Source: Paraspadella gotoi
Taxonomy: Eukaryota; Chaetognatha
Assembly (NCBI GenBank): GCA_051294375.1
Contig: CM119264.1
Location: forward strand, 30,467,047-30,531,046
Direction of reading: 5' to 3'
DNA: 64,000 nucleotides
Shown here: positions 53,500-64,000 of the stretch, piece by piece
Layout: each line of letters begins with the position of its first letter
Numbering within the stretch: position 1 is the stretch's first letter
The notes under the pieces: model-generated
Databases searched by the model: none
Told to the model about the DNA's origin: nothing
Seen by the model: the letters and a program-made list of their open reading frames with translations, nothing else
Made by a program: the position numbers and the translations under genes

Positions 53500-53955
53500 C
53501 AAAGTCGCAAAAGGGAAAAAAAACTCCGATACGACCTCAAGACTCGGCCGCGGTATCAGGAGCGACGTCAGATGCAGCGGGAGAGAGGACAGCAGAGCAG
53601 CAGTGAGAGCAGCAGTGAGAAACATTAACGGGAGTAACTGTAGTGATGTCAGCTGCAGGAGCGGATGGATGGGTGAGTATTGTCAGGTGGGGAAAGGCGT
53701 GAAGAACTTTATCACGTAAAACAGGGCAGAGGCGAGACAATGTCGGATCTGCGGTAATAAACTAATCAGATAAGTCACGTTATTTTTTCACTTCACAGAT
53801 ACGAACAGATCATAACATAACAAATCATATAAGACTTCTTAATAAATCAATCAACCACTTGTTCTTCTCTTTCATTTTTTATCTTTTCTTTTCCTCTATT
53901 TTTTTCATTAATTTTTCCATTTCTTCCCTTTTTTCTTCAGATTCCATGACCGGGT

Positions 53956-53999
<44 letters not shown>

Positions 54000-54050
54000 C
54001 TAAATTTCATTAAATATGATAAAAACCGAGAATTTGAAAGTTTAGAATTT
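53500..54050. other. Mixed DNA, no gene recognised
   Basis: AGCAGCAGTGAGAGCAGCAGTGAGA is a short tandem (53,592-53,618). Open frames of about 70-80 codons exist on both strands at 53,471-53,740 with no domain. A CT tract lies at 53,960-53,995. Confidence 0.45.
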
Positions 54051-55870
54051 AATAAACACCGACACAAAGCAAATATCTGATATTATAGAAAAGAAAAAGA
54101 ATGGAAAAACAAACCACGGATTTTAAAATGAAATGCTTAAAAATACAAACACAGAAATGACAAAAATTATTTATCAACTTACTTTCAACAATCTGGGAAG
54201 AAGAAAAAATACCTCAAAGCTGGAATGAAGGCATTATTACCAGCGTATGGAAGGTAAGGGCGATAAAGAAAACTTGATAAACCACCCGTCCAATTACAGT
54301 TTCATCATCCATCAGTAACAATTCTAGAAGAATTTCTTGATCAAAAAATACAAACAAATTGTCCCATTTACCCAAGCACAAGGTGGAGGAACAAAAGGAT
54401 GCCTCAACTTACGATCATGTTTTTATTATCAGATCCTTAATTTCAATATTCAGAAACAAAAGAGAAATATGTTCTTAACTTTCTATTGACGTGACAAAAG
54501 CATTTGATCATGCCGACACTGAAGACATGTTAGTAATATGTGGGAAAAAGGTTTAAGAGGAAAATATGGCGAATTCTGAAATTACTAAATGAAAATCTTT
54601 GTGCCAGAATAAAAAACACGGTACGGCTAACACGTCAATAAAAATGGAAATTGGAGGAAAACAGGGCTCTCGCCTTACAGGTAGATTATTTTCCAAGCAG
54701 GATGGATACAATTGCAGTAAGAAATGATGTGATGCTTCTGAATCCATTAAAGTCCACAACAAATTTGCAAATTGGGGCTCTACTCTGGGTTGACGATGTT
54801 GTCACTTGTGTAGAAGGCGTCAAAAACCAAGAAAAAGTTCTTGAAAAATTAGACGATTGGGCTGCTAGACACAAACTAGAATGGGGTCAAAGCAAGACAA
54901 TGGTAATGCCAAATTGGGAAAATAGTGGACAAACGAGAAAAATGGAAACTTGGAAATATAAAAATTGAAAATTGCACTTCATATAAGTACCTAGAGATAT
55001 TATAAGTAAAGATGGTAAAAATACGAAAACTTAGAAAACCGAAAGAAAAAATTACAATATGAACAATCGGAAAATTAACACAATGTCCTCAAATGAAACA
55101 AATAGAGACATCTGTTCTTATCGAACTTCCATAAAAGATTAATGTTACTGGTTTGCTTACAAACTCTGAAACATGGACACTGAACAAAAAAGAACAAGAA
55201 GAATCTAGAAACAAATAGAAATAACAAGCAATCAAACAATTATTTTCACTCCCACTTTTCAATACAACACCAGCGATTAATTTACAGCTCGGTCTTTTGT
55301 ACACAACTTGCCGAGTTCATCCAAACACAATTGCTTTATCTCCATAAAATCTAAACCAAAATCAAACACATTGGACCTTTACAACTTTTTAATCTGTAGA
55401 TGAAATGAACATTGGATGGACCAAAAATATAAAGAAAAACTAGTTAAATATAAATTACCACTGCATTTCAACTCAATTAAAAATAAATCAAAAAATCAAT
55501 GGAAAAAATCGAAGTCAAAAAAGAGATTAGAAAAAATTTAATAAACAAAAATTACTAGACGACGCGCCATTAAAATAGAAAATGGAGAAAAAAATAATAA
55601 AGTCTAAAAACTAAATCAATCATAGTAACCTCAACAAATGGAACTACAAAAGAGAACCATGCAAGGAACTACTAAATATGCACAAAACAAAACACCAGAT
55701 CTCTCTTTTGATAGCGAGATACGCTATGCTAGAGTGTGGAAAAAACTTCAAAGGATCTTTTAAAAGAAATCTGTGAACAATGTAACACTTTCGATGATGA
55801 AGAACACCGTCTAAATTATTGCGTTAAATGGAAAAAACATAAACTTTCTTAGAAGACGACAATAAATCGT
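54050..55870 (+). pseudogene. Degenerate non-LTR (LINE) retrotransposon reverse transcriptase
   Basis: Fragments in three plus frames lie in RT order. IPQSWNEGIITSVWKGKGD precedes the fingers, followed by IVPFTQAQGG, then motif A as SIDVTKAFDHAD, motif B as KMEIGGKQGSR, and motif C as LLWVDDVV (WVDD instead of the usual Y/F-A-D-D). LEWGQSKTMVM follows. Near the end a C-x2-C-x7-H-x4-C finger (CEQCNTFDDEEHRLNYC) is intact. Many stops and frameshifts make it inactive. RT copies RNA into DNA at the target site, and the C-terminal finger is found in several LINE clades. No endonuclease domain was found upstream, so the copy is 5'-truncated. Clade not resolved. Confidence 0.85.
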
Positions 55871-56190
55871 AATTCAGAGAAATTTTTCTAAAGATACTTC
55901 AAACTAATTTGAAATATAATTTGGTAACATTGAAAATGCTATGGAATTGTAAAAAATGAAAAGGTTCCATCATAAACTTAGATTGATCTGTTATATTAAA
56001 ATTTTTTCTTTTTAATTTACCATTTCCTCGTTTATTTTATTTAATGAATTTTTAACTTGTATATTTTATATTTTATTACATACATTGGATATGTACATTA
56101 TTCCTATGTACGGCCTCTTTACGATCCTTGTGATTGTAAATGTGTTTTATTAACATTATGAAGCGAATAAATCAAATCAATTCAGAATCA
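55871..56190 (+). mobile_element. Probable LINE 3' untranslated tail
   Basis: AT-rich sequence after the zinc finger ends in AAGCGAATAAATCAAATCAA, a short-repeat tail typical of several LINE clades, and stops exactly at a CT tract. No target-site duplication could be identified. Confidence 0.5.
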
Positions 56191-56249
56191 AATCTCTCTC
56201 TCTCTCTCTCTCCCCTCCCCCCCACGACCACGCCTGGCGAAGTGCTTGC

Positions 56250-56440
56250 GTAGAGAGAGTAGAGAGGCGGCCAAAATCACGCGTCCTTCGGTTCCATGCG
56301 ACGACGCCTGCCGGCGACGCCGGACCGGAAGTCGTCAAAGATGCGCGACGCTGACGACGATGTGGCGACGTTGTCCGTCTTTTCGGCGTCATTTCCTTGT
56401 CGGACGTCAAATGTTTCATTTTGTCGTCGGCATAATTATC
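56250..56440 (+). CDS. Possible exon with GC-rich third positions, unknown protein
   Basis: After TAGAGAGAGTAGAG a plus frame reads RGGQNHASFGSMRRRLPATP, then DRKSSKMRDADDDVATLSVF and SASFPCRTSNVSF to a TAG near 56,441. Third codon positions are mostly G or C, unlike the AT-rich flanks. A minus frame (80 codons) is also open. No domain is recognised. The first part is basic, with a Pro motif and a DADDD stretch. Confidence 0.28.
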
Positions 56441-56684
56441 GATAGGAAGATTTTGATAAGTTTAATGAATTAAAACAGAAAACAGAAAAAAAAATCAGAT
56501 AAAGTCAGATTAAGATAAAAAACATAAAAGTTAGAAAACGAAGATTAAAAAGACAAAACAAACAAACAAAAAAAAAAAAAAAAAACAAAACAAAATAAAA
56601 CAAACAAATTTTTGCTCTAGAAATATTCACGTCTGCCGTTGGTGGTCTCTCTCTCACTCATGGAAAAAAAACACTTCAGCTCCT

Positions 56685-56685
<1 letters not shown>
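56441..56685. other. A-rich DNA, no gene seen
   Basis: AAAACAAACAAAC-type sequence. Confidence 0.6.
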
Positions 56686-56726
<41 letters not shown>

Positions 56727-56752
56727 TCTCTCTCTCTCTCTCTTCTCTCTCA
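56686..56752. repeat. CT microsatellite
   Basis: CT tract with one TCTTCC interruption. Confidence 0.9.
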
Positions 56753-56859
56753 CAAACAAGAAGACCACAACAGCGTCATCGCGCGCAAACGTCAAACGCT
56801 TTGACCGCACGCGCCTCCGATCGCCGTCAGCTTTCGCCCGGCGGCTTCGTCTTTTAGCG

Positions 56860-56985
56860 CCGTGACAACTCGCGTGTGACATCACCCCTTGACATGGAAC
56901 GCGCGTGACAATTTGACGCCGTGTGACAATGACGGCGAGACAATGACGCCTGTGACAATTGCGCCCTCTGATTCCCGGGTGCCAT
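56860..56985. repeat. CpG-bearing minisatellite (GTGTGACAATGACGCC)
   Basis: GTGACAA recurs about six times at 15-25-bp spacing, with GACGCC, GACGGC or TTGCGCC between. Degenerate. Confidence 0.5.
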
Positions 56986-56999
56986 TTGGAAGCTCCGGC

Positions 57000-57490
57000 C
57001 GTTTATTGTTTATTATTTATTTCCTGCGTTTATTTATTTATATTTAGTCTTATATGCAAAATGAGATTATGAACTTCAATCTCATAATTCTAATTGAAAA
57101 TTTCTAAGAATCTATCTCTTCACATTTATTCGCCTTCATTTTTGTCATCATCCATTTGTTTTACTGGCTCTTGTTGTGTTTTTGTTTTTGTTTTTTACGC
57201 GTTTATTGTTATCTTAATATTTATTCCGTTTAGCATTAAAGGCTTATTGGTTTTATATAATAATTATTTTTTTAAGGAATATTGTTTATCGTTTATTGTT
57301 CAATGTTAATATTTATTATTTAATGTTTATTTCGCTTCTTTTTCTATTTTCATTTTTTTTGTTTGTTTTTTTCGTCTGTTCATATTTTCTCGGTGTCTCA
57401 GATTCTGTCAGCTTCTTCAATTTTTTTTGGTGGATCTTTCCATTAACAGTTTGTCGCCTGGGAATTGTTTTCTCCTTTGTTTTTGTTGTG
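57000..57490. other. T-rich DNA, no gene seen
   Basis: TTTATTATTTATTT-type sequence. The 148-codon plus frame starting at 57,296 is Phe/Ser/Val/Leu low complexity. Confidence 0.6.
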
Positions 57491-57562
57491 TCGTCTGTCG
57501 TCATCGTCGTCGTCATCGTCGTCCGTTGCGTCGTCGTCCGTCGATCGTCGTCGTCGTCGCGT
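57491..57562. repeat. (CGT/CGTC)n tract
   Basis: GTCGTCATCGTCGTCGTCATCG repeats, read as poly-Val, poly-Ser or poly-Arg depending on frame. Confidence 0.85.
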
Positions 57563-57652
57563 TTGCTATCGATCTTCGCATTTAACTTCGCTCCTGTGTA
57601 CGCGGATTCACAGACCCTGCAAAAATCACAGATTCACGGCAACTTGAATTGC

Positions 57653-57662
57653 CTCTCTCTCT

Positions 57663-57702
<40 letters not shown>

Positions 57703-57713
57703 CTCTCTCTCTG
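57653..57713. repeat. CT microsatellite
   Basis: CT tract with a TCG interruption. Confidence 0.9.
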
Positions 57714-58049
57714 TGATCGACAACGGACGAGGACTCGTTTAACTTTTTTCTTTCGTTTTTTCGATAAAATAAAAACGAATTAAAAAAGAAAGAGAAAAAT
57801 ACTTTTTTTTTCTCTTTTTTATTCTTTCCCTTTCTTAACTCAATTTTTTTCTTATAATTATAATTTTTTTTCACTTCCTTCTCCTCTTCCCAAACTATCT
57901 AAACGCAGCTTCTCTCTATTTTCCACTCTCTCTCTCTTTTTCTCTTTTTCTTCTTTCTTCTTCTATCCTTCTTTTTTCTTAGCTCTTTTCTTCAACGACC
58001 CCGAACTTTTCTGCTCTCGCCCTTCTACTTCTCTGCCTTCTCCAGAAAA

Positions 58050-58252
58050 AGTGTTGCCAATAATGAACCAAGATGAGCAGAGAGATGAGATGAGACGAGA
58101 TGAGAAGCAAGAAAGGAGAGGCAGAGAGAGATGAGAAAGAGAGAAAGAGCAGAGTCAGTGAGAGCGACCGAGGTGAGAGAGGAAAGATGAGAGGCAGAGA
58201 GAAACAGAGCGAGCAGAGAGAGAACTTAGGAGAGAGATGAGAGAGCAGAGAA
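58050..58252. repeat. GAGATGAGAC-type purine tract
   Basis: GAGATGAGATGAGACGAGATGAGA followed by irregular AGAGCAGAG. Open frames are not supported. Confidence 0.75.
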
Positions 58253-58375
58253 TAATGGTTTGATAAAAATGCGTCTCATTTCTTTCTCTCCTCGGTAGAG
58301 AGATTTTCCGCCTCTGTTTTCCTCTTTCCGCCATCACCACCTTGCAATCAGCAATGTCATTGCAAACCAGATCTA

Positions 58376-58512
58376 CTACCACCTGACTTTTCACCTGAAT
58401 TTACCACCTCACCTTTGCCACCTGACCTTTCCATCTGAAATTGTCCACCTCACCTTTCCACCTGACATCTTTCCACTCTGAATTTTTCACCTTACCTTTC
58501 CACCTTACCACC
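58376..58512. repeat. Higher-order minisatellite with CACCTG/CACCTCACC words
   Basis: Units of about 40 bp, each with CCACCTGAC, a CTGAAT(T) half and CACCT(C/T)ACCTTT, occur three times, with a partial fourth. CACCTG (an E-box of the Snail/ZEB type) appears four times. Confidence 0.65.
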
Positions 58513-58689
58513 ATCCGCTTTCTCTTTGCAAATCGACCCCATTGTCAACCTTATACCGATCAACTTTCTAAATCTATTTGATCACTGACTTACAAACATC
58601 TTTTACGCAATTTCCACTCCATCACAACTGCGTCTTCCCTCCCTGCTCCGCCGCACTGGAGAAAAGCTTGATATAGAGAAAACCTCCAG

Positions 58690-58772
58690 GTTAAACTCTC
58701 GCTCTTCTCCGACCCCGCCGCCGCTCGCCGCCTCCGCCGCCGCCACCGCGCCGCCGCCGCCACCGCCTCCCT
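58690..58772. repeat. (CCG)n-rich tract
   Basis: CCGCCGCTCGCCGCCTCCGCCGCC and similar. The minus frame reads poly-Arg or poly-Ala. Confidence 0.85.
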
Positions 58773-59735
58773 CAAAACTAACTCTCTCCCTTTTGTTCTA
58801 TTTTTCTCTTTGTCATTTTTTGGCTTCGAAATCATTTTTTTCTTCGTGATTTTTCATTCGCATCTTCCATTTTCCTCTTCAGAAACATTCATTGCGGTGT
58901 ATGATGCACGACGACGATGAAGACGACGACGAGCGATTGAAGACGAGACGATGTAGAAGAAACCCAATGAGTTGGATGAATTTTCATGTGAGAATTGAAA
59001 TAGTAAAAACTTTATTAAAATCCGGGAAATAACAAAAAAATCTTATTCGCATTGGATCACTGATGTCGTGTCGAAATAACAGTCCACTGTAAGACTTTTT
59101 AAAATGTCATGTAAATATTTGACTGACAAGAAAAAAAATGTTCATACATATTGAAACTAGCATTTTCGATGCACTATATTCATTGATACTGATATTGACA
59201 TAAGCACTACTGTCAATTACGTTTTCCACTCCCTCGCATCTTAACATTCATTACATTCAAGCTTTGGTAGGTTATTCAGCAAGTTCTCAGGTCTTTAGGA
59301 ACTCATGCGCCAGTTTACAGTAGCTCGTCGGAAAAATCATGACTTTGCTCAATCATCGGACCGTAAAACCGAGCTCTAGTCTGTATCGATACAAAGTATC
59401 CATTTCGTTCCCTATCTCTCTCCGGCATGGATGCATGTATATCTATCTAACCCTGTATAGATGCAGTGGCGAACCTACTCTACGAACTATATCCAGTCGG
59501 GCTAAGCACCTGCTGCCTACTATGAAGTTGCTATATATCTTATAGTTTATTATTCTATATATTGAAATTGATTTCGCACTGCGTCTCCTACTCCACGAGT
59601 TAACTCGATCAACTATATCTCCTTCGTGCTCTGATTTGATTCAAGGAACATGATACTATATCGGTACTAATAAGTTCTCTCGTCCATTCTCTGTAAATAT
59701 ATGTTTAATGTATATATCCTTAATCTCTCTCTTGT
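58773..59735. other. AT-rich intergenic DNA, no gene seen
   Basis: A short ACGACGATGAAGACGACGACGA tract at 58,909-58,932. No coding frame is supported. Confidence 0.5.
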
Positions 59736-59760
59736 NNNNNNNNNNNNNNNNNNNNNNNNN
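59736..59760. other. 25-N junction at the start of D'
   Basis: Exactly 25 N immediately before the duplicate of 46,508 onward. Confidence 0.95.
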
Positions 59761-62700
59761 TCCTTCCAACTGTGAGAAAAAAAAAGAAAAAAAGGAAATC
59801 GAAAACAAGTGAACAATTTGAGGTTCGAAGGTCAAAACTGACTGAAGATGACCACGAGCACCGACTAAAAAGGAAAATGAAGGCGAATTTTTGACCGAGA
59901 GAGAGAAGAGAGAGAGGAGAGAGAGGAGAGAAGAGAGGAAGAGAGAGAGGGAGACGAGAGAGAGGGAGAGAGGGGAGAGAGGGAGAGGGGGAGAGAGAGC
60001 AGGGATGCATTATTAAAACGCATCATTCCTGACTAAGACCAACCTTGCAGTAGAGACTCATGCTAAAGTAAGACCCAACTCGTCATTGGGTTTCAGACCC
60101 ACTATATCTAGAATGCGGCGACCCCACCCTCTCATGGGTGATGCAGACCTTACCTTGTCGTGTGGGTGCAGACCGGTTGCGGACCGACGTCTTGCTTTCT
60201 GTTCTTTTGACGATTTGAAAGAAACGACGGACACTTTTTCCCCGCCAAAAATCGGCGACTGAAAGATGGTTTTGGCGTTGAAGCTGGAAGAGAAAGAAGG
60301 GGGACCTTGGTTTAAAGATCGAGCAAATGGGAATTGTGTTACGGGGTTGGAGGGGCAGTTGGATAATTATTCCCTGAGGATTTATCCTAATTATTTTCGG
60401 GGTAATTATTATTTTTTATGTAATTAAAACAATTATGTGTTAATTATCGAAATTTAAGTCACCTTTAAACTTCATCATCTACATCTCTCAATTACAAAGT
60501 AAATAATATTATTAAACAATAAATAAATAAATAAACCTAAATAATAAAAAAAAGCTCCTTAAACTGGTTACATATACATTTATATACATTCATTTCAAGA
60601 TCATTATCTTAAATATTTTATCGCCTAAAACCTCCTTAAATCGATTCTTATCTTCTTCAAATGATTTAACTCCCAAACTTATTCAATCAACAGAAAATAT
60701 ATTTTTTTCTTGCTTTACTTTCCAATTATAGATCGCTCCATTTATAATTTGTCACGCGGAATTCTCCCGCCCAAAACAAAAGGTGTCTGCCACGCCCACC
60801 CGCCCCCTTTTCGCGCGAAAGTGTTGGCGTCTTTCCTCGCGTCTGTTTTTCGTCTCCAGGCGAAACAGATTTTCGATGTTCGTTTTGCCTTGTTTTTTGT
60901 TTTCTTCGCATCGGAATCTTGGACCCGTCGAAAGAAGAGAAAAATCGTTAATCAAGAATACAAATAAATCTGTCCTTTGTGTTGCGGGTCTATCTGTCTT
61001 GTCTGTCTTTTTTCTTTCTTTCTCTTTCTTTCTTTTTCTTCTTTTCTTTCTTTCTCTTTCTTTCTCCTTCTTTCTTCTCTTTCTTTCTTTTATTTCATCC
61101 CCTTGACGTTCTTTGTTTGCCTCAAATTTTTTTTTCCCTTTTTTTGCCTCTTCCCCACCCTCTCTCTCTCTCTTCTCTGTTTTCTCTCTCTCTCTCTCTC
61201 CCAGCCCATTTCCATACTAACTCCCATTAACCTTATCACTCCATTTTCTATTTTCCTCTCGAGTTTCAGCCTCTCCTTTCTTATTTTCTCCTTCTTAGTC
61301 TTTCCCTTCTGATTTTCCTAGATCTCTCATTCCTTTCTACTTTTCTCCCTCTTTTTCTTCCACCTTCCAATTTCTAACATTTCTTAATTTCTATTTTCCA
61401 CTAATGATTTTTTTTTTTGGATAGAGGGAGGGGGTCCTAAATCCAGACCAATCTGGAAGGTGGTTGCCACAAAGTAGGACAACCCAAAACTCATTCGGTT
61501 CTCAGAAATGGGCCATTTTGGATGACTTTAGCCAATGAAAAGAAGTTAAGCCAATAAGAATGAAGGGAATTAGAGAATTGGCCATTCCCTTGGCGAATTT
61601 AAGCCAAGGCCGTAAAAAAAAAAAAAAACAAGCCGATGCGACCGTACTGAGGAATGAGGATATTCCGGGTACGTTTCTGATGGACATGGCATGAAGGGCA
61701 AAGGTCGCATGTTCTTTCGGTGATCTCCATTTTGCCCAACGACGAGCGACACGACCGACGACGACGGACGACGACGACAACGAAACTTTCTCTTTCTCCT
61801 CCTCGTTTCTTTTCATCCCAGAGATGTATATACCCGCGGAAGAGCGGCGAAGGCAGAAAAACCGGCGTCGGTGCCCGGACACGGCCTCTCTCGCCCCCTA
61901 CCATTCCCCACCTCCGCCTGATTCGCGATGGTCAGGACGAGCAGACGCCTGGAAGAAGGCCGCTGGCCGCCGCACCGCGGACCGCCGCGGACCGCCGCGG
62001 ACCGCCGCGGACCGCCGCGGGACCGCCGCGGACCGCCGCGGACGCCGCGACCGCCGGCCGGAACCGCCGCAGACCGCCCGCCTCGTTTTCTTGTTCTTTT
62101 TTTGTTTTCTGTCAGATGTGGACAATTCGCGGGAATTTGCATTAATCTGGTTGGCGTCGGTATGCGTGAGAAATGGTTCATCCGAGATTGGACGGCGTGG
62201 CGTTTGTGGGGATTTTGGAAGAAAGTGATTGGGGAGGGGTGGAGATGGTAGGTAAGGATAGAGGAGGGGATTGCGATAGGGAAGGGATTGATAGGTGAGG
62301 GGATTGGATAGGGAGGGAGATGGGTAGGTAAGGCAGAGTGGGAGGGTAGAGATGTCGGGATGACTGCCGGGGATCTGAAATGTGCCTTCCCGTTGACTAC
62401 TCCTTTACATAGAATTGAAAACAACAGGACTTTGCATCAGGTTAGAACATGGTAGGCCTTTGCCGGATGGACAGGCGGAGAAAGGGGAACATGGAAAAAA
62501 CATAGCACTGAGAGAATCGAAAGGAAGACGGCAGAAACCAGACGCTGACGGAGGTAGGTGGCGTGGCTGGCCGCTTCCATCTTTCTTCTTTTTCCGTTTC
62601 TTCTTGTTCTTTCTTTTTCTTTTTGAGATAAAAAAAAGAAAGAATGTGGAAGAATCACCATCGCAGCCGATTCCAAAACTGTGAAGAGACTTTTCACGTT

Positions 62701-64000
62701 GAAAAACCTGACCAATGTGAGGAAAGTGACGATTGCGACTAATGAGAAATTTGACCCGCAAACAAAATTGTGAGGAAGAAAACTTTGTTCAAATCTGTCA
62801 GCCCCGTCTTTTCTCAATTTTTATTCATTAGTTTACAAATAAAACATTATTCGTTTAATTTACATTCCGCGGTATATATCGTTTATTATTCATATTCTTA
62901 TTTCTCATTCAAAAGAGTACATAGATTTCATTGAAGATCCGCTGGAAGTCAAGTGCTGACCTCACCAACCCAGAAACTAACTGTGTTGAGGTAGGTTGGA
63001 ATTTCTACGGTTGCCAGGGGTTTCTTCCTCGGCGTCTCGCTACGGTGCCGAGTGACCGCATCGGTACTTTCTAGTTTTCCGTCGGCGCATGAAGAAGGAG
63101 CGAATAAAGTTTACGACCAATAAAAGCATTTCGTCGTTTGTGTATAAAAAGCCTAACGAGGTGATTAAAAACATTGCGGCGTGAGTGTCAACCCAGCGAG
63201 AGACAGAAAAATGGAATGGAAGAAAAAGGCGGATTTAGTAGAGAGAGAGAGGAGAGAGAGACGGAGAGAGAAGAGAGAAGACGAGATGAGAGAGAGGAGA
63301 GAGAGAAGAGAGAGAGAGAGAGACGAGAGAGAGAGAGAGAAGAACGAAAACTTAATGCCACGACAATGCACGTCGAAAAGCCACGGCAAATGTTACGGCG
63401 ACTGCCACGGCAAATTCATTGTTGTTGTCACGGCTAATGTCACAGGCGAAATGTCACGTTTCGCGCCTTTTCGAAAAGGAAAAAAAAATGCCACGTCTGA
63501 TCTTTCGCCCTTTCTGATTGGTTGTTATGACGGGAAATTGCCATCTCCGGGTTCGCGGACGTGGGGGAGGGGGAGAAACTGACCACTAAACCATTACCAC
63601 ACCCCACCCCTTTTATGTGGTCACCCGTAGCCCCCGTGTTCCGCTTTTCGTTATGGAAGCTTTATTAAAGGATAAGCTCGGAATCTTGACAAAGAAGCCG
63701 AAGGAGCAATAAGGCCAGAATCCAGGGATTGTATATAACGCTCATGGAAAAAAAATTAAGGCCAAATCAGGATGTATATAACGCTCATGGGAAAAAAAAA
63801 TATTATGACGAGATAATGAGGAAAAAATCGGTTGGGCAACGCGTGGGATTAGATTTTGACCGTTTTTCGGGGATTGGCTCGCGGCGGAGAAATGTATAAG
63901 TCGTATTAATAAATACACTAATATTATAAAACTAATGAAGATTTATTGTTTACAGCGAGGCGACTTACAGATGAATCTTTAGAAATAGTGATTTATTTTC
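59761..64000. repeat. Segmental copy D' (runs off the window)
   Basis: Aligned along its full length with 46,508-50,665 in the same orientation. Differences are overwhelmingly one- or few-base indels, plus length changes at simple repeats. Because it begins exactly at a 25-N join, it is probably redundant gap-fill or an alternative haplotype. Confidence 0.9.
61968..62062. repeat. 10-bp GC minisatellite (CGGACCGCCG)
   Basis: About nine near-perfect units in D'. The equivalent part of D (48,670-48,770) is GC-rich but irregular (CCGCGGACC words scattered among CGCGCC), so the two copies differ here in content and not only by indels. Confidence 0.85.

Overview
The window is a piece of a draft metazoan nuclear genome assembly. 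The evidence is split exons with GT/AG borders, introns of roughly 75-700 bp, an axonemal dynein heavy chain, a decayed LINE reverse transcriptase, and very dense AG/CT, CCGT/CGGT and GAC/CGT simple repeats. A species cannot be named from the sequence. A small-intron, probably marine, invertebrate with motile cilia is my inference. No bacterial-style operon, CRISPR array, rRNA gene or convincing tRNA was seen.

Layout. Copy A (1-3,781) ends at a 25-N gap and is followed by the only confidently recognised gene, a partial plus-strand outer-arm-beta-type dynein heavy chain (3,807-about 9,045). Copy B follows (about 9,629-11,830), then a private 2.9 kb stretch (11,813-14,682) with a tandem dispersed repeat, then copy C (14,685-16,776), whose tail is inverted. 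The same three blocks return in the same order as A' (17,395-21,258), B' (22,433-24,565) and C' (24,566-26,640). In that series a CT-rich minisatellite (21,259-22,290) stands where the dynein gene was, and the 2.9 kb stretch is missing. From 26,930 to 46,500 the sequence is single-copy repeat-rich intergenic DNA with several small dispersed repeat families. Copy D (46,508-50,665) is repeated as D' (59,761 to the window end). Between them lie unique sequence, one possible exon near 53.1 kb, the dead LINE (54.05-56.19 kb) and another possible exon near 56.3 kb.

The paired copies differ mainly by single-base insertions and deletions. Dynein-homologous sequence changes frame about every 20-40 bases while keeping family-typical residues and splice sites. 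Five junctions carry exactly 25 N, and several larger N gaps in one copy match real sequence of similar length in the other. I infer that much of the window, at least the dynein block, the local duplicate at 11.2 kb and D', is uncorrected long-read gap fill or unmerged haplotype sequence, not ancient segmental duplication. The dynein gene is therefore probably functional in the animal but badly rendered here.

Biologically interesting repeats are: a short TIR element with a 5' hairpin and an internal CGGT tract (at least five copies); a dispersed family made of a degenerate CTAATC/CTAACC tract plus a conserved roughly 50-bp tail (five loci); a tandem family found in inverted orientation at 13.5 and 35.5 kb; and several short-period, CpG-rich minisatellites, including one with exact 20-bp phase.
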